A DNA stretch of 64,000 bases, taken from the NCBI GenBank assembly GCA_036417435.1, contig CM070902.1, positions 136,885,886 to 136,949,885 of the forward strand, given 5' to 3'. The notes beneath the pieces were generated by a model that was not told the DNA's origin, did no database searches, and saw only the letters and a program-made list of their open reading frames with translations. Position 1 is the first letter of the stretch. Every line of letters starts with the position of its first letter. Positions 46,283 through 57,150 of this stretch are shown here, piece after piece. The DNA is from Inia geoffrensis (taxonomy: Eukaryota; Chordata; Mammalia; Artiodactyla; Iniidae). The position numbers and the translations under genes were made by a program.

Positions 46283-49200
46283 ACATTTTAAAAAGTGAAG
46301 TATAGTAGACTTACAGTTGCAGACGTTTGATATAATAATTCAATGTTTTTATAGATTATGCTCCATACAAAGTTATTATAAAATATTGAGTATTCCCAGT
46401 GCTGTGCATTACATCCTTGTAACTTATTTTATACCTAGTTTGTACCTATGATTCCCCTTCATCCACTTTGCCCCTCTCCATGACTCCCAATACTATGTTA
46501 AATAGAAGTGATGAGAGTGGGAATGCTTGTCTTATTCCTGATCTTAGAGGAAAAGTTTTCAGCTTTTAATGTTGAGTTTGATGTCAGCTGTGGGCTTGTC
46601 ATGTATGGCCTTTATAATGTTGAGGTATGTTTCATCTTTACCAACTTTGATAAGAGATTGTATCATAAATGGATGTTGAGTTCTGCAAAATGATTTTTCT
46701 ATGTCAAATGAGATGATCATATGGCTTTTATCCTCTCCTTTTTTGTTGTGGTGTAACACCTTGATTGATTTGCAGATATTGAACCATCCTTGCATCCCTG
46801 GAATAAATTTCAATTGATCATGATTAAAAATCCTTTTTATGTATTGTTGAATTTAGTTTGCTAATATTTTTGTTAAGGGTTTTGCATTATGTTCATCAGG
46901 AATATTGGCCTGGTAATTTATTTTTGCATTGTCTTTGTCTGGTTTTGATATTAGGGCTTCATAAAATGAGTTTGGAAGTGTTCCCTTCTCTTCAATTTTT
47001 GGTATAGCTTGGGAAAGATAGGTATTAACTCTTCCTTAAGTGTTTGATAGAAACCCTCAAATTCTGGTGTGTTCCTACTCTGATTTGTTGGGGGTTTTTT
47101 GATTATTGACTCAATTTCATTACTTTGGTCTTGGAAATGTGTATGTTTCTAGGCATTCTTCCATTTCTTCTAAGTTATCCAATTTGCTGCTGTATACCTG
47201 TCAATAGTATTCTCTTATGATTGTATCTCTGTGATATCAATGGTAATTTCTCCTCTTTCATTTCTAATTTTATTTACTTAGACTTTCTCTGCTTTTCTTG
47301 ATGAGTCTGGCTAACAGTTTTATCAATTTTGTTTATCTTTAAAAAAAACAGCTCTTAGTTTCACTGAGCTTTTCTTTTCTTTTTTTTTGGTCTCTATATT
47401 ATTTACTTCTGCTCTCATCTTTATTATTTCCTTCCTTCTGTGGACTTTGTACTTCTTTTTCTAGTTCCTTTAGATGGAAAGTTAGGTTGTTTATTTAAGA
47501 TTTTTCTCATTTCTTGAGTTAGACCTGAATTACTATAAACTTCCCTCTTAGAACTGCTTTTGCTGTGTCCCATAGATTTTGGAAAGTTGTTTTTTTCTCT
47601 TCATTCATCTCAAGGTATATATTTTTTTTATTTCCTCTTTGATTTCTTTGTTTATCCATTGGTTTTTTAGTAGTATGTTGTTTAGTCTCCACATGTTTGT
47701 GTGTTTTCCAGTTTCCTTCCTGTAATTGATTTCTAGTTTCATATCACTGTGGTCAGAAAAGATGCATACTTGATATGATTTCAATCTTCTTAAATGTATT
47801 GAAGATTTTTTTTGTGGCCTAGCATGTGATCTGTCCTGGAGAATGTTCTATGTGCACTTGAAAAGAATGTGTCTTCTGCTGTTTTTAATGGAATGTTTTG
47901 TAGATATCTATTAACTTCTTCTGATCTACTGTGTCATTTAATGTGTCCCTTATTGATTTTCTGTCTGGATGATCTGTTCATTTATGTAAATGGGGTATTA
48001 AAGTTCTCTACTGTTATTGTATTTCTATCAGTTTCTCCCTTTATGTGTGTTAATACTTGCTTTATATAGTTAGGTGCTCTTGTACTAGGTGCATTTATGT
48101 TTATGAATGATATATCTTCTTCTTGGATTGACCCGTTTATATGATGCCCTTCTTTGTCTTTGTTATTAACTTTGTTTTAAAGTCTATTTTGTAGATATGC
48201 ATATTGTTATCCCAGCTTTCTTTTCATTTCCATTTGCATGGAGTATCTTTTTCCATCTTTTTACTTTCAGGTGAATATGTCTTTATATCTGAAGTGAGTC
48301 TCTTGTAGGCAGCATATAGATGGGTTTGTTTTCTTATCCATTCAGCCATCCTATGTCCTGTGATTGGAGCATTTAATCTATATACATAAAGTAATTATTC
48401 ACAGATATGTACTTACTGCCATATTGTTACTTGTTTTCTGGTTGTTTTTATAGTTCTTCTCTGTTCTTTTCTTGTTCCTTTAGTCTATTCCCTCACAGTT
48501 TAACTATTATCTTTAGTTTTATGTTTGGGTTCTTTTCTCTTTGTTTTTTGTATATCCATTGGAGATTTTTGATTTGTGGTTGCCATGAGGTTCATATACA
48601 TCAATTACATATAGCTGTGTTAAACTGATAGAGTTTAAGTTCAAACACATCCTAAAAGCTTTACATTTTTCACTCCACTCCCAACATGCTTTATGCTTTG
48701 GTGTCATATTTTACATCTTTATTTATATCCCTTCAGTGTTTATCATAGTTATTGTTGATTTTATAATTTTTATCTTTTAACCTCTGTACTAGCTTATTTA
48801 AGTGGTTGATTCACTGCCTTTACAATATATTTATATTTATCAGTGAAATTTTTTTTCTTCACATCTTTTTAAAAATTTTCTTTTTATAGCCTTTTCTTTT
48901 TCACTTAAAGAAGACACTTTAACATTTCTTGTAAGACCAATTTAGTGACAACAACCTCTTTTAGTTTTTGCTTGTCTGGGAAACTCTTTATCCCTTCTTC
49001 AATTCTGAATGATAACTTTGCTGGGTAGAGTGTTCTTCATTGTAGGGTCTTTCAGCACTTTAAATATGTCATGCTACTCCCTCTGGCTTGCAAGATTTCT
49101 GCTAAAAAGTCAGCTAATATTTATCGTGGTTCCCTTGTATGTGACTCTATTTTTCTCTTCCTGTCTTTAAAATTCTGTCATTCACTCTTTAACTTTTTCC

Positions 49201-50748
49201 ATTTTAATTATGAAATGACTTAGTGTGAGTCTCTTTGGGTTCATCTTGTTTAGGTATCTCTGTGATTCTTGGAACTGGATACATTTCCTTTTCAGGTTAG
49301 TGATGTTTTCAGCTATAATTACATCAAATATGCTTTCTGCCCCTTTTTTCTCTCTCTTCCTCTCTGACCCCTATAACATGAATGTTACTATGCTTGATAT
49401 TGTTCTAGAGGTCCCTTAAATAATCCTTATTAAACTTTTTTTCTTTTTGCTACTCTGATAGGGTGATTTCCACTATTCTGTCTTCTAGGTCGTTTATGTG
49501 TTCCTCTGTATCACCTAATCTGCTATTAATTCCTTCTAGTGTATTTCTCCTTTCAGTTATTGTATTCTTCAGTTCTAATTGGCTCTTTTTTATATTTTCT
49601 AGTTCTTTGTTGAAGTTCTCACTGTATTCGTCTATTCTTTTCCTAAGTTTAGTGAACATTTTTATGACTATTGCTTTGAACCCTTTGTCAGGTAAATTAC
49701 TTATCTCTGTTTCATTAGGCTTCCTTCCTCCCCATCCCAGTGTTTTATATTGCTCTTTGCTTTGGAACATGTTCTTATGTCTTCTCATTTTGTTTGACTC
49801 TCTATGACTTTCTTCTCAATTTGTTTGTTTGTCTCTATGAAATTAGGGAAAACATACCCTTCTTGGTCTTGAAGTCATGTCTTTGTGTTGGAGCAGTTGG
49901 AGCATCCCTATGCAGTCTGCCTATGCTCAGTGGCTTTGGTGGTAGAGCTTGATCTAAAGTGACCATGGGACGTGTCTTCTTTTGGGATGCACTAGCTGTC
50001 ACTGCCTTGTCAGGGGTTGGGGCCAGGGTTTGAGGGGCTGGGGCCACAATCCTGAGTGAGCTTAGTGTCTCCTTGGTGCTATAGAGGTTTCTGCCTTGGC
50101 CAGGGCTGGGACTAGGATGCAGAGGGCTGGAATAGGAGGCTGGTGCAAGCCCTGGCTTCTCCCAAGGTGCACTGATGGTTTCTGCCTTGTTAAGGAATGG
50201 GGCTGGAGCAGCAGAGGCTGAGGTAAGAGCCTGTCTCAGACAGGGGTAAGGTGCACTGGAGCAGTCATAGCAGGCTGGCCAGAGCACTAGGCATGTTTCA
50301 GTCTGCTGCCTCTGTGCTGGGACTGGGAACAAACGAGTGAGTGTCCACACTCTTCAAGAGCAGAGTCTCAGTTTCCTACAGGCTTCCATTAAGCCCCACT
50401 GGTTTTCAAACCACCTAAAGGGGCTTCTATTCCAAGTGCTGGACCCCAGGGCTTGTATGCCCAATGTGGGGCTCAAACCCCTCACCCCTGAGGGAGGATC
50501 ACTGAGCCTCTGAAATCCTTCTCCTCTTCTGGGTCCCACACCAGGGGTGTGGGTCCTGACTAGATTTCTTCTCCCCTCCTGCCAGACTCCACATGGTTCT
50601 TTCTTTGTAATCTTGGTTGTAGAAGAGCCATTCTGCTAATCTTCATGTCCGTCTCAGAGAGAGTTTCTTTTTATGTAGTTTTGATGTCTTCCTGAGAGGA
50701 GGTGAGCTCAGACTCTTCCCACTCCACCATCTTGATCCTACCTCCTAA
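46283..50748 (-). mobile_element. L1-E: old LINE-1, antisense, internally deleted
   Basis: On the - strand: a 3'UTR piece (46283-46480), a jump into the reverse-transcriptase region at about 46490 (the matching + strand text is gatgagagtgggaatgcttg), ORF2 back to about 48400, ORF1 (about 49780-49000; the longest open piece is 49788-49450 with a MRRHKN start) and a 5'UTR ending near 50740 (gatggtggagtgggaagag on the - strand). All frames are broken and divergence from L1-B is high, so it is much older. The last third of ORF2 is deleted. Confidence 0.78.
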
Positions 50749-51239
50749 TAAATTTTTATTTTCCACTCTCTCTCTCCTTTTCACAGTGAAAAAGCAGAAT
50801 CAGGATCAGTGCCTTTGACAAGAAATAGCATTTTTGTTCACACTTTATGTACTCTGGTAGACTGTGGACTTTGCTCTGTGTCATCCTCACTCCAGAACTC
50901 CCCATCAAAGGACATATTTGTATGACTCTCATACCAAACCAAACCAAAAAGATGTTAAAATTAGTTCAAGGAGAAATGTAAGAAACACACACATACACAC
51001 ACAGAGTGAAAATAAGGAATTCTGGAATGCAGAAGAGGCCTATCCATAGGACAGTAATCAATGCCTTTCCACTAGACACAGTTAATTTGAATTTCTGTGA
51101 ACAAGAACCATTCTCATTATGTATTAGTTTTCAACAATTTACAGAGATAAAATACCTGAAAGACAATGAAGATAAAATACCTGGAAGACAACTCAGATGG
51201 CAAAGCCAGACTAGTCACACCCTAATTTTTTTTTCCACC
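50749..51239 (+). other. DCHS2: Unassigned intron sequence
   Basis: Contains a short (CA)n at about 50984-51001 and a 25-bp near-perfect tandem duplication at 51146-51195 (gataaaatacctg units). Nothing else recognised. Confidence 0.5.
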
Positions 51240-52860
51240 CCTTGGACACCCACTTATTTTTTCCCTTCTGTTTCAAATTGTTTCACCATTTTTTTTCTGA
51301 CAGCCTCAAGGACCCAATTTTTATATCTAACAGCATCTCATTATCAATGTATCCAAAACTGAACTTAACATCACTCCCTTTTCACTCACTTCATCATGGT
51401 CTGGCTTTTTCTAGAATCTCTGCCAGTGATCTTCAGCCTTTTTTTGTTCCATATGCCCTTAAAAGAAATCTTGTTACAGATGTAAGCACTCAAAATCCTT
51501 GTTCACATTTTTTACATGGGCGACAGATTGTTGTTATAGTAGTAACACTTATTTCTTAAACTCCTTCTGTGTTATATGCCCCCAAATCAATTAATGGTCA
51601 TTATTTTTTATTTATTTACTACTTATGAGCTTGAATAGGTCCTAAAATTTAGTTCGTAGCAAAGACCCTCTCCAACATAAAAATGATGCATTTCCCAGGC
51701 ATTAACATCAGTCCCTGTTTCAACATGAAACACCAATATTTAGAATGCCCCTTTACTTGGTAGCCTAGAAACTTTCACACCCTGGTGTGGTACACCTTGG
51801 TCAGGTTGGGAGGGGTGAGAGGTGAACCTTTCTTTTATAATTTGCAAGAAGGGTGATTATAAAAGTGATTCGGGGAAGGACAAATCCACAAGATCCCAGG
51901 GGTTTTCTTAGGCAGAACAGTTTTAGGAACAAGGATATATAAACTGAACTTCTGGAAATTACCTTAAAATTTACCTGTTTCCAGATACTCCTTAGATAAC
52001 TTAATACAACTCCAGGGTCCTCAGACCTCATTTTAAAGACAGCTGGTCTAAACACCCTTGAGTCTTCCCCCTAAGCCAGATTATGAGTCTTCCCTTCCTT
52101 ACTCCTTATTTCCCTCCTCTATATCTCTGGAGTGTGTCCACTTCCTCCAGGGGCATATTATTGCAGAAACTCCTCATTGCTCACATAGATACCATGGTAG
52201 CCTCCTAATCCTCCTCTAGTTTAATCAAGCTCTGACATTGCTGCCCTGTACTCTTCCTAAAACAGAAATGTGATTCATGATGCTTTCCTGTCTATAATCC
52301 TGCAGGGCCTCCCAGTGGATTTTAAGATAATATAGTCTTCAGCAGTGTACACAGGGCAGTTCATGATCGGATACCTGCTTATCTTCCAGATTTATGTTTT
52401 TGCCACTGTCAACCCTCTGTCTCCCTACCTTCTACACTCAAATACCCAGAGAACCCAGTGTTCTAGTCACGTTAAATGTTTGCAATGATTAATTTGTCAT
52501 ATTCCTGGGACTTAACCCAAGTTTGTCCCTCTTCTCTCTCCCCTCCACTGAGACTTGTAGCCTGGCTTCCTTCCCTTTAGGAGTTAGTTTTGATGTCACT
52601 CTTTCTAAGAAGCATTTCCTGGCCATCCTAATACAGGACCCTGTGCTCATCCTCTGTGCTTCCAGCACCCTGCACATGTGAGTTTCACACAGTATTTTAA
52701 TGTTCAGGTACTGACCTGCCTTTCCTCCTGGACTGTAAACTCTTGGAGGCCAGAATCACATCTTCCGCTCCTCGTATTCCCAGTGTCCAGCACATACTTG
52801 GTACATGACAGGTGTTGTTGAAATGTTTACTGAGGGAATGAATTGCTTTATCAACCACAA
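51240..52860 (+). mobile_element. L2 LINE 3' part, relic
   Basis: On the + strand the order matches the L2 3' half: atgtatccaaaactgaacttaac (51346), gcagggcctcccagtggatttt (52304), gttcatgatcggatacctgc (52359), gaagcatttcctggcc (52610), tggactgtaaactcttggaggcc (52730), cccagtgtccagcacatacttgg (52780) and a tgaggg-aatgaat end. Some of the interior (51400-52060) is not recognised. Strand and order fit a continuation of the L2 at 45400-46275. Confidence 0.6.
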
Positions 52861-53649
52861 ATGCCACAGAAATGTAGTTTGTCTCACCATCCCTGTGTTT
52901 GATACAAATTAACACATCCTATGAAGACGTACAAATGCAGTCCCTTCTCCTCAGCCCCCAGCACTGCCTGTGGCTGTTGTTTTCTCAGAATGCTGCTTCA
53001 CTTCTTCCATGTGCCTTTGGTAGGCTCCAGTAAGTTCCCACACTGTTGGGAATGGCGCCGCTCATCCAAGAATATGGCTGGTAGGTAATTGAACTGCATT
53101 TTCCCAACTAATTTTTTGGGTGACTTTAACCTGCCTTTGGAAGCTTTTTATCCCTGTGTTCAGTTTAAAATTTTATTCTACTTGGTACCATGTACAGTAG
53201 CAACAGGAACATTTTTTTGAAAGATATAGACAAGAATAAAACATAATCCTGGCTATGTTATGGAAGAGATAGACAAATGTTGCAATATCTCTAACAGAAG
53301 TGTTATGATTCATGCACAGAAGACGTGGAATGTAGAAGAGACCTTATTGCAGTAGTATAACTGGCATTCAATCTGTAGTGAGTAACATTTGGGAAAATTA
53401 CAGGTATGCTGTCGTACATCAATCTGTTATTTTTTGATTGATGTCTAAAAATGGACATTGTATCCTGTTGCTAATACCTGACTACTGTTTTATTTCACAT
53501 AAAACATACATTTTAATCCTCCCAAAAGGAAAAATATATTAATATAAAAAGTTGAAGTTGTACACAAAACAAATCACAGTGCTGCAAATCAGTCAAAGCA
53601 AGTGTTTGAATTACTGATTGAATTAAGATAGATACTGAATTATATTTTT

Positions 53650-53770
53650 TTGTTTATCTCCTGATAATAGAAACTTCATGAGGGCAGGGACCTTATCTTG
53701 TACTTACAAAAGTACTTACAAAAGTGCTAAGATGTAATAATCAGGAAATAAATATTTGTTGAATGAACAT
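53650..53770 (+). repeat. L2 3'-end relic just before exon 8
   Basis: Contains aacttcatgagggcagggaccttatcttgtac and ends aataaatatttgttgaatgaac, the L2 terminus. A 12-bp piece (tacttacaaaag) is duplicated inside it. Confidence 0.75.
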
Positions 53771-53838
53771 ATATATTCATGGCAAAGGGCTGCTACTTTT
53801 TGAATTCAAATGTATTTTGAATTTGTTTTCTTTACTAG

Positions 53839-54696
53839 ATGGAAATACTGATGAGTACTTTGCTATTAATGAAACATCAGGAGAACTCTCAATCACTCGT
53901 GCTTTGGACCGGGAGCAAGTCAGCAACTTCACCCTAGTCATCCTGTGCTCCGATCTGGGGGATCCACCCCGGAGCTCCATGGTGCAGCTGCAAGTCAGAG
54001 TTCTGGACGACAATGACCACAGTCCTTCCTTCTCCAGGCTCCATTACCAGGCCTCTGTGAGAGAGGACGCTCAAGTGGGAACTGTGGTTCTTGTGCTCTC
54101 TGCCGTGGACAAGGATGAAGGCCTGAATGGGCAAACTGAGTATTCTCTGACGGAGGAGGCTTCTGGGGCATTCACCATTGATCCCGTAGCGGGCACATTG
54201 AGAACCAGCCACATCCTTGACCGAGAAGCCAGAGCTGAGCATACATTTAAGGCTGTGGCCAGAGACTGTGGTGTCCAGGGCTCAAGAAGCACCACGGTGA
54301 TCATAAAAATACATGTCACTGATGTTAATGACAATGATCCAGTTTGGGAACAGAACCCCTTTGATATTTTTCTTTCCCCCCAGTCACCTACTAACCAGAT
54401 GACCGCCATCCTGAGAGCCAGTGACCCAGACTTGGGGCCCAATGGAACTGTCATATTTAGTTTTGCAGAGCCCCAGTCAGTGTTTTCTATTAATGAACAC
54501 ACAGGAGAAATTCAACTTCAGCAAAACCCAGCTTCAGAATATTTTCCTATCTGGCTGCAGTTAAAAGTTGTTGACCAAGGGTTCCCAGCTAGGACAACCA
54601 CTGGTCTCTTGGTCATTCACATGGAAGGAGAAGATGTAAGGATTTCCTTCAGCCAGCATGTGTATAATGGGATTGTGCCTGAAAATTGTGAGGCAG
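53839..54696 (+). CDS. DCHS2: DCHS2 internal exon 8 of 8 in window: two complete linkers, nearly three repeats
   Basis: An 858-bp exon, phase 1 in (ttctttactag) and phase 1 out (donor gtgagt). Its 285 full codons hold: the end of the repeat begun in exon 7, with TSGELSITRALDRE (LDRE 22-25), a sequon NFT (29-31), CSDLGDPPRSS and linker DDNDHSPSF (56-64); a complete repeat (65-169) with VREDAQVGT, DKDEGLNGQTEY, LDRE (127-130) and linker DVNDNDPVW (161-169); and most of a third repeat (170-285) with DPDLGPNGTV, INEHTGEI and VVDQGFPA. The third repeat's end (HMEGEDVRISF) lacks the D-x-N-D linker. All extracellular. The wording of these motifs is what most strongly identifies the gene as DCHS2. 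Confidence 0.92.
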
Positions 54697-55049
54697 GTGA
54701 GTGTCAAGTGTTTGGTACGTTGTCCCAGTTTTGGCAAAATGCTTAAAACTAAGGATTATAGAACGAGTGCTATCACAGTTCAGTTATGAATTTTTGAGTC
54801 CAGCCAATTCTTGATATGCCCACTTTCATTCAAAATGTCATTAGAAAAATACACTCAAATACAGTAAAACATGCACACACCCCCCCCTTTAAAGACAGCA
54901 AAAGGTAGTAAAAATACTGAAAAAGGCTCATAAAGTTTAACTTAAATTTAAAATCTCAAATAAAAACCCTTTTATTTAAATGTTTATGAATTCTGAACAA
55001 CTGTACATTTCCTAAAGTACTTTCCTAGAAGTACAATGAAAGGTGAAGT

Positions 55050-55245
55050 ATGTTGCGGTTCAGTGACTGTCACTGTGTGTCCTTGGGCAGCTGGATGCCT
55101 CTGCCTCAGTTTCCTAGTCTGCAAGTTAAGGATAAGTTTGGTGCCTACCTCATTAGGGTATAGGACTGAATAAGCCAGTTCATATAAAGCACTTAAAACA
55201 GTATCTGACTCAGAATCAACATGTAATATATGGGAACTGCTGTTA
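55050..55245 (+). repeat. MIR SINE
   Basis: MIR core on the + strand: gtgtgtccttgggcag, ctcagtttcctagtctgcaagttaagg, tacctcattagggt, then agcacttaaaacagtatctgac. Confidence 0.75.
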
Positions 55246-56360
55246 TTATTATTATTATACTTCATTTTATATTATACTTCATTTTGATACAGTCAGCATT
55301 GCTTTCAAACAGTGCAGTAATATCTGATCTTCAAAGAATTTGGCACAGATTATACAACTCAGAACAGGCTTCAGTGAATGGTAACTATTTTCCCTCATAA
55401 TGCTAAAATATTTTTCAGTTATTTCCCTACTCAAATGTATGCCATAATGGGAAACATAAAAAAATTAATTTAAATGATCTTTCTAGCCCAAAGCAAAAAA
55501 ACCCTTTTGTATATAGTTGTGGATTGAAAGAAATCCAATCTAGGTAATTATATCTAACTAGAGAGTTGAGAAATAAATCTTCTGACCCTTTCAGCCAGCC
55601 AGAGGGCAAAGCACATGGACTCCAGGGCTTGGGAGAGAAGGAGTTTGCTTGCGACACTCTGATTTGTGCTGTTTGCTTTCTCCAGTCATTTTTTGTTTTT
55701 GTTTTGTCATTTTGGATTCAGTTTCACTTTATCCGTACCTACAACAACCACTATTTAAAAGTCAACCTTCATTTTTCTGAAATTGATCTATACATTTCAT
55801 AGTGAAAATATTTTGTTACACATTATATTCTTTATGAAAAGAGAATATTCAAATTAATATCGAATGTCAAATTAGGGTTCTTCTCAGCTGCAGATTATTA
55901 ACCTTTGATCTTCTTTTGAATTATGGTTATCTCATGGGCTGCTTATTCGCAAGGCCTCTTATTGATTCTAAACATAATTAAGGGTAAATTGCAATTACCT
56001 TCATTAAATGAAATAATAGCGACTTCCAAAATAACTAGAAATGTCCACCCATATACTTAGGTGTGATGAGATTTCTGCATAAGAGTTAAATGTTAAATAA
56101 CATGAGATACTCCTTAGAGCTCTGTTTCTGTACCTCTGGAGAGGTATACGTCCCAACCCCAGAGCAGAAAGATGACATTTTCTAAATAATATAGCACAAA
56201 ATATATGAATCAATCTTGAAATTGATCTGATAAAATCATAGAATTTTTGAGCCCAGCTTTTGTCTGCAATGAACATATAAACATTTTTTTTTTCCTAAAT
56301 ACCCTTGACACATGACCTTTCAGTCTCTACTTGAATATTTCAGTGACTGAAAGTTTAGGA
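55246..56360 (+). other. DCHS2: Unassigned intron sequence
   Basis: AT-rich; no gene or repeat recognised. Confidence 0.55.
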
Positions 56361-56505
56361 CAGTGGTTCTTGAAGTTGTGTGTAAAACAGGCACTCTGTG
56401 ATGATCCCTGAAGTTTCTGCTTCAGTAGATCTGGGGTCCAGGAACTGCCGTTTTTAACAAACTCTGCAGGTGCTTTGAATTGCATGACAATGTTGGAAAA
56501 CCCTT
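56361..56505 (+). repeat. MER5A-like hAT MITE
   Basis: Starts cagtggttcttgaagttgtg and contains gtttctgcttcagtagatctgggg and tttttaacaaactctgcaggtg, in the order of MER5A. Right end uncertain. Confidence 0.7.
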
Positions 56506-56639
56506 TCACGTGAAAAGTCATTCCTTCATTAAACCCAGATCTGCCTCCTTTATGTCTGTCCATAAATCCTAGTCCTGCCCTCTGGAGCACTCCACTGAAC
56601 TACACAGTCGCTCTTCAGATATTTTATTTGCTCCTTCAA

Positions 56640-57150
56640 CAAAATTTTTATTGCGTATTATGTGCCAGGTCCTCTTCTATTGGGATATGTTAGTGAACTA
56701 AAAGACAAAGATGCTTGTCCTTGTGAGGCTTACATTCTAGCAGGGGTAAAGAGACAATATCAATGAACATAATAAATAACTAAAATGTAGTGTATGTTAG
56801 ACGGTGTTAAGAGCTATGGTATAAAGAAGCAGAGCAAGGGGTGCTGGGGGAGGGCACAAATGCAATTTTAGATAGCAGGTTAGGGAAGGCATCATTGAGC
56901 AAGTGACATTTGGGCAAAGACTTAAAGAGAGGAGGTAGCCATTCATATATTTGGGGGAAGAGCATTTCCGAAAAAAAAAAGGAGAAATCCAGTGGGAACC
57001 CACCTGGTTTGCTCAAAGAACAGCAAAGAGGACTGTGTGACTGAAGCAAGGTAAGCAAAGTGAAGAATGGTAAAAAATGAAGGTCAGAAGCGAATGGACC
57101 AGGCAGGGCCTTGTAGATCACTGGGGGGTCTTTGGTTTTTATTCAAAATA
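56640..57150 (+). repeat. Ancient mammalian interspersed repeat, family not named
   Basis: Contains a widely dispersed mammalian sequence: ttgcgtattatgtgccaggtcctcttct, gaggcttacattctagcagggg, gggaaggcatcattgagcaagtgacattt, agagcatttccg, ggccttgtagatcactggg. I recognise it as a common old repeat but do not assign the family with confidence. A shorter related piece is at about 33090-33290. Confidence 0.55.

Larger units (their letters stand above)
1036..54696 (+). other. DCHS2: DCHS2 gene segment (eight internal exons)
   Basis: Summary entry for the gene. Combined coding length 2772 bp (924 codons), all junctions GT-AG, all phases compatible and no inactivating change seen. DCHS2 is a large single-pass cadherin of the dachsous class; dachsous cadherins pair with FAT cadherins between cells. 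The window covers an internal block of about nine EC repeats. The signal peptide, remaining repeats, membrane segment and tail lie outside. Confidence 0.88.

Noticed and set aside
49835..50350. 171-codon Pro/Ala/Thr-rich frame on the - strand
   Set aside because: It lies in the 5'UTR of L1-E, has no recognisable domain, and the homologous part of L1-D is not open in the same way.
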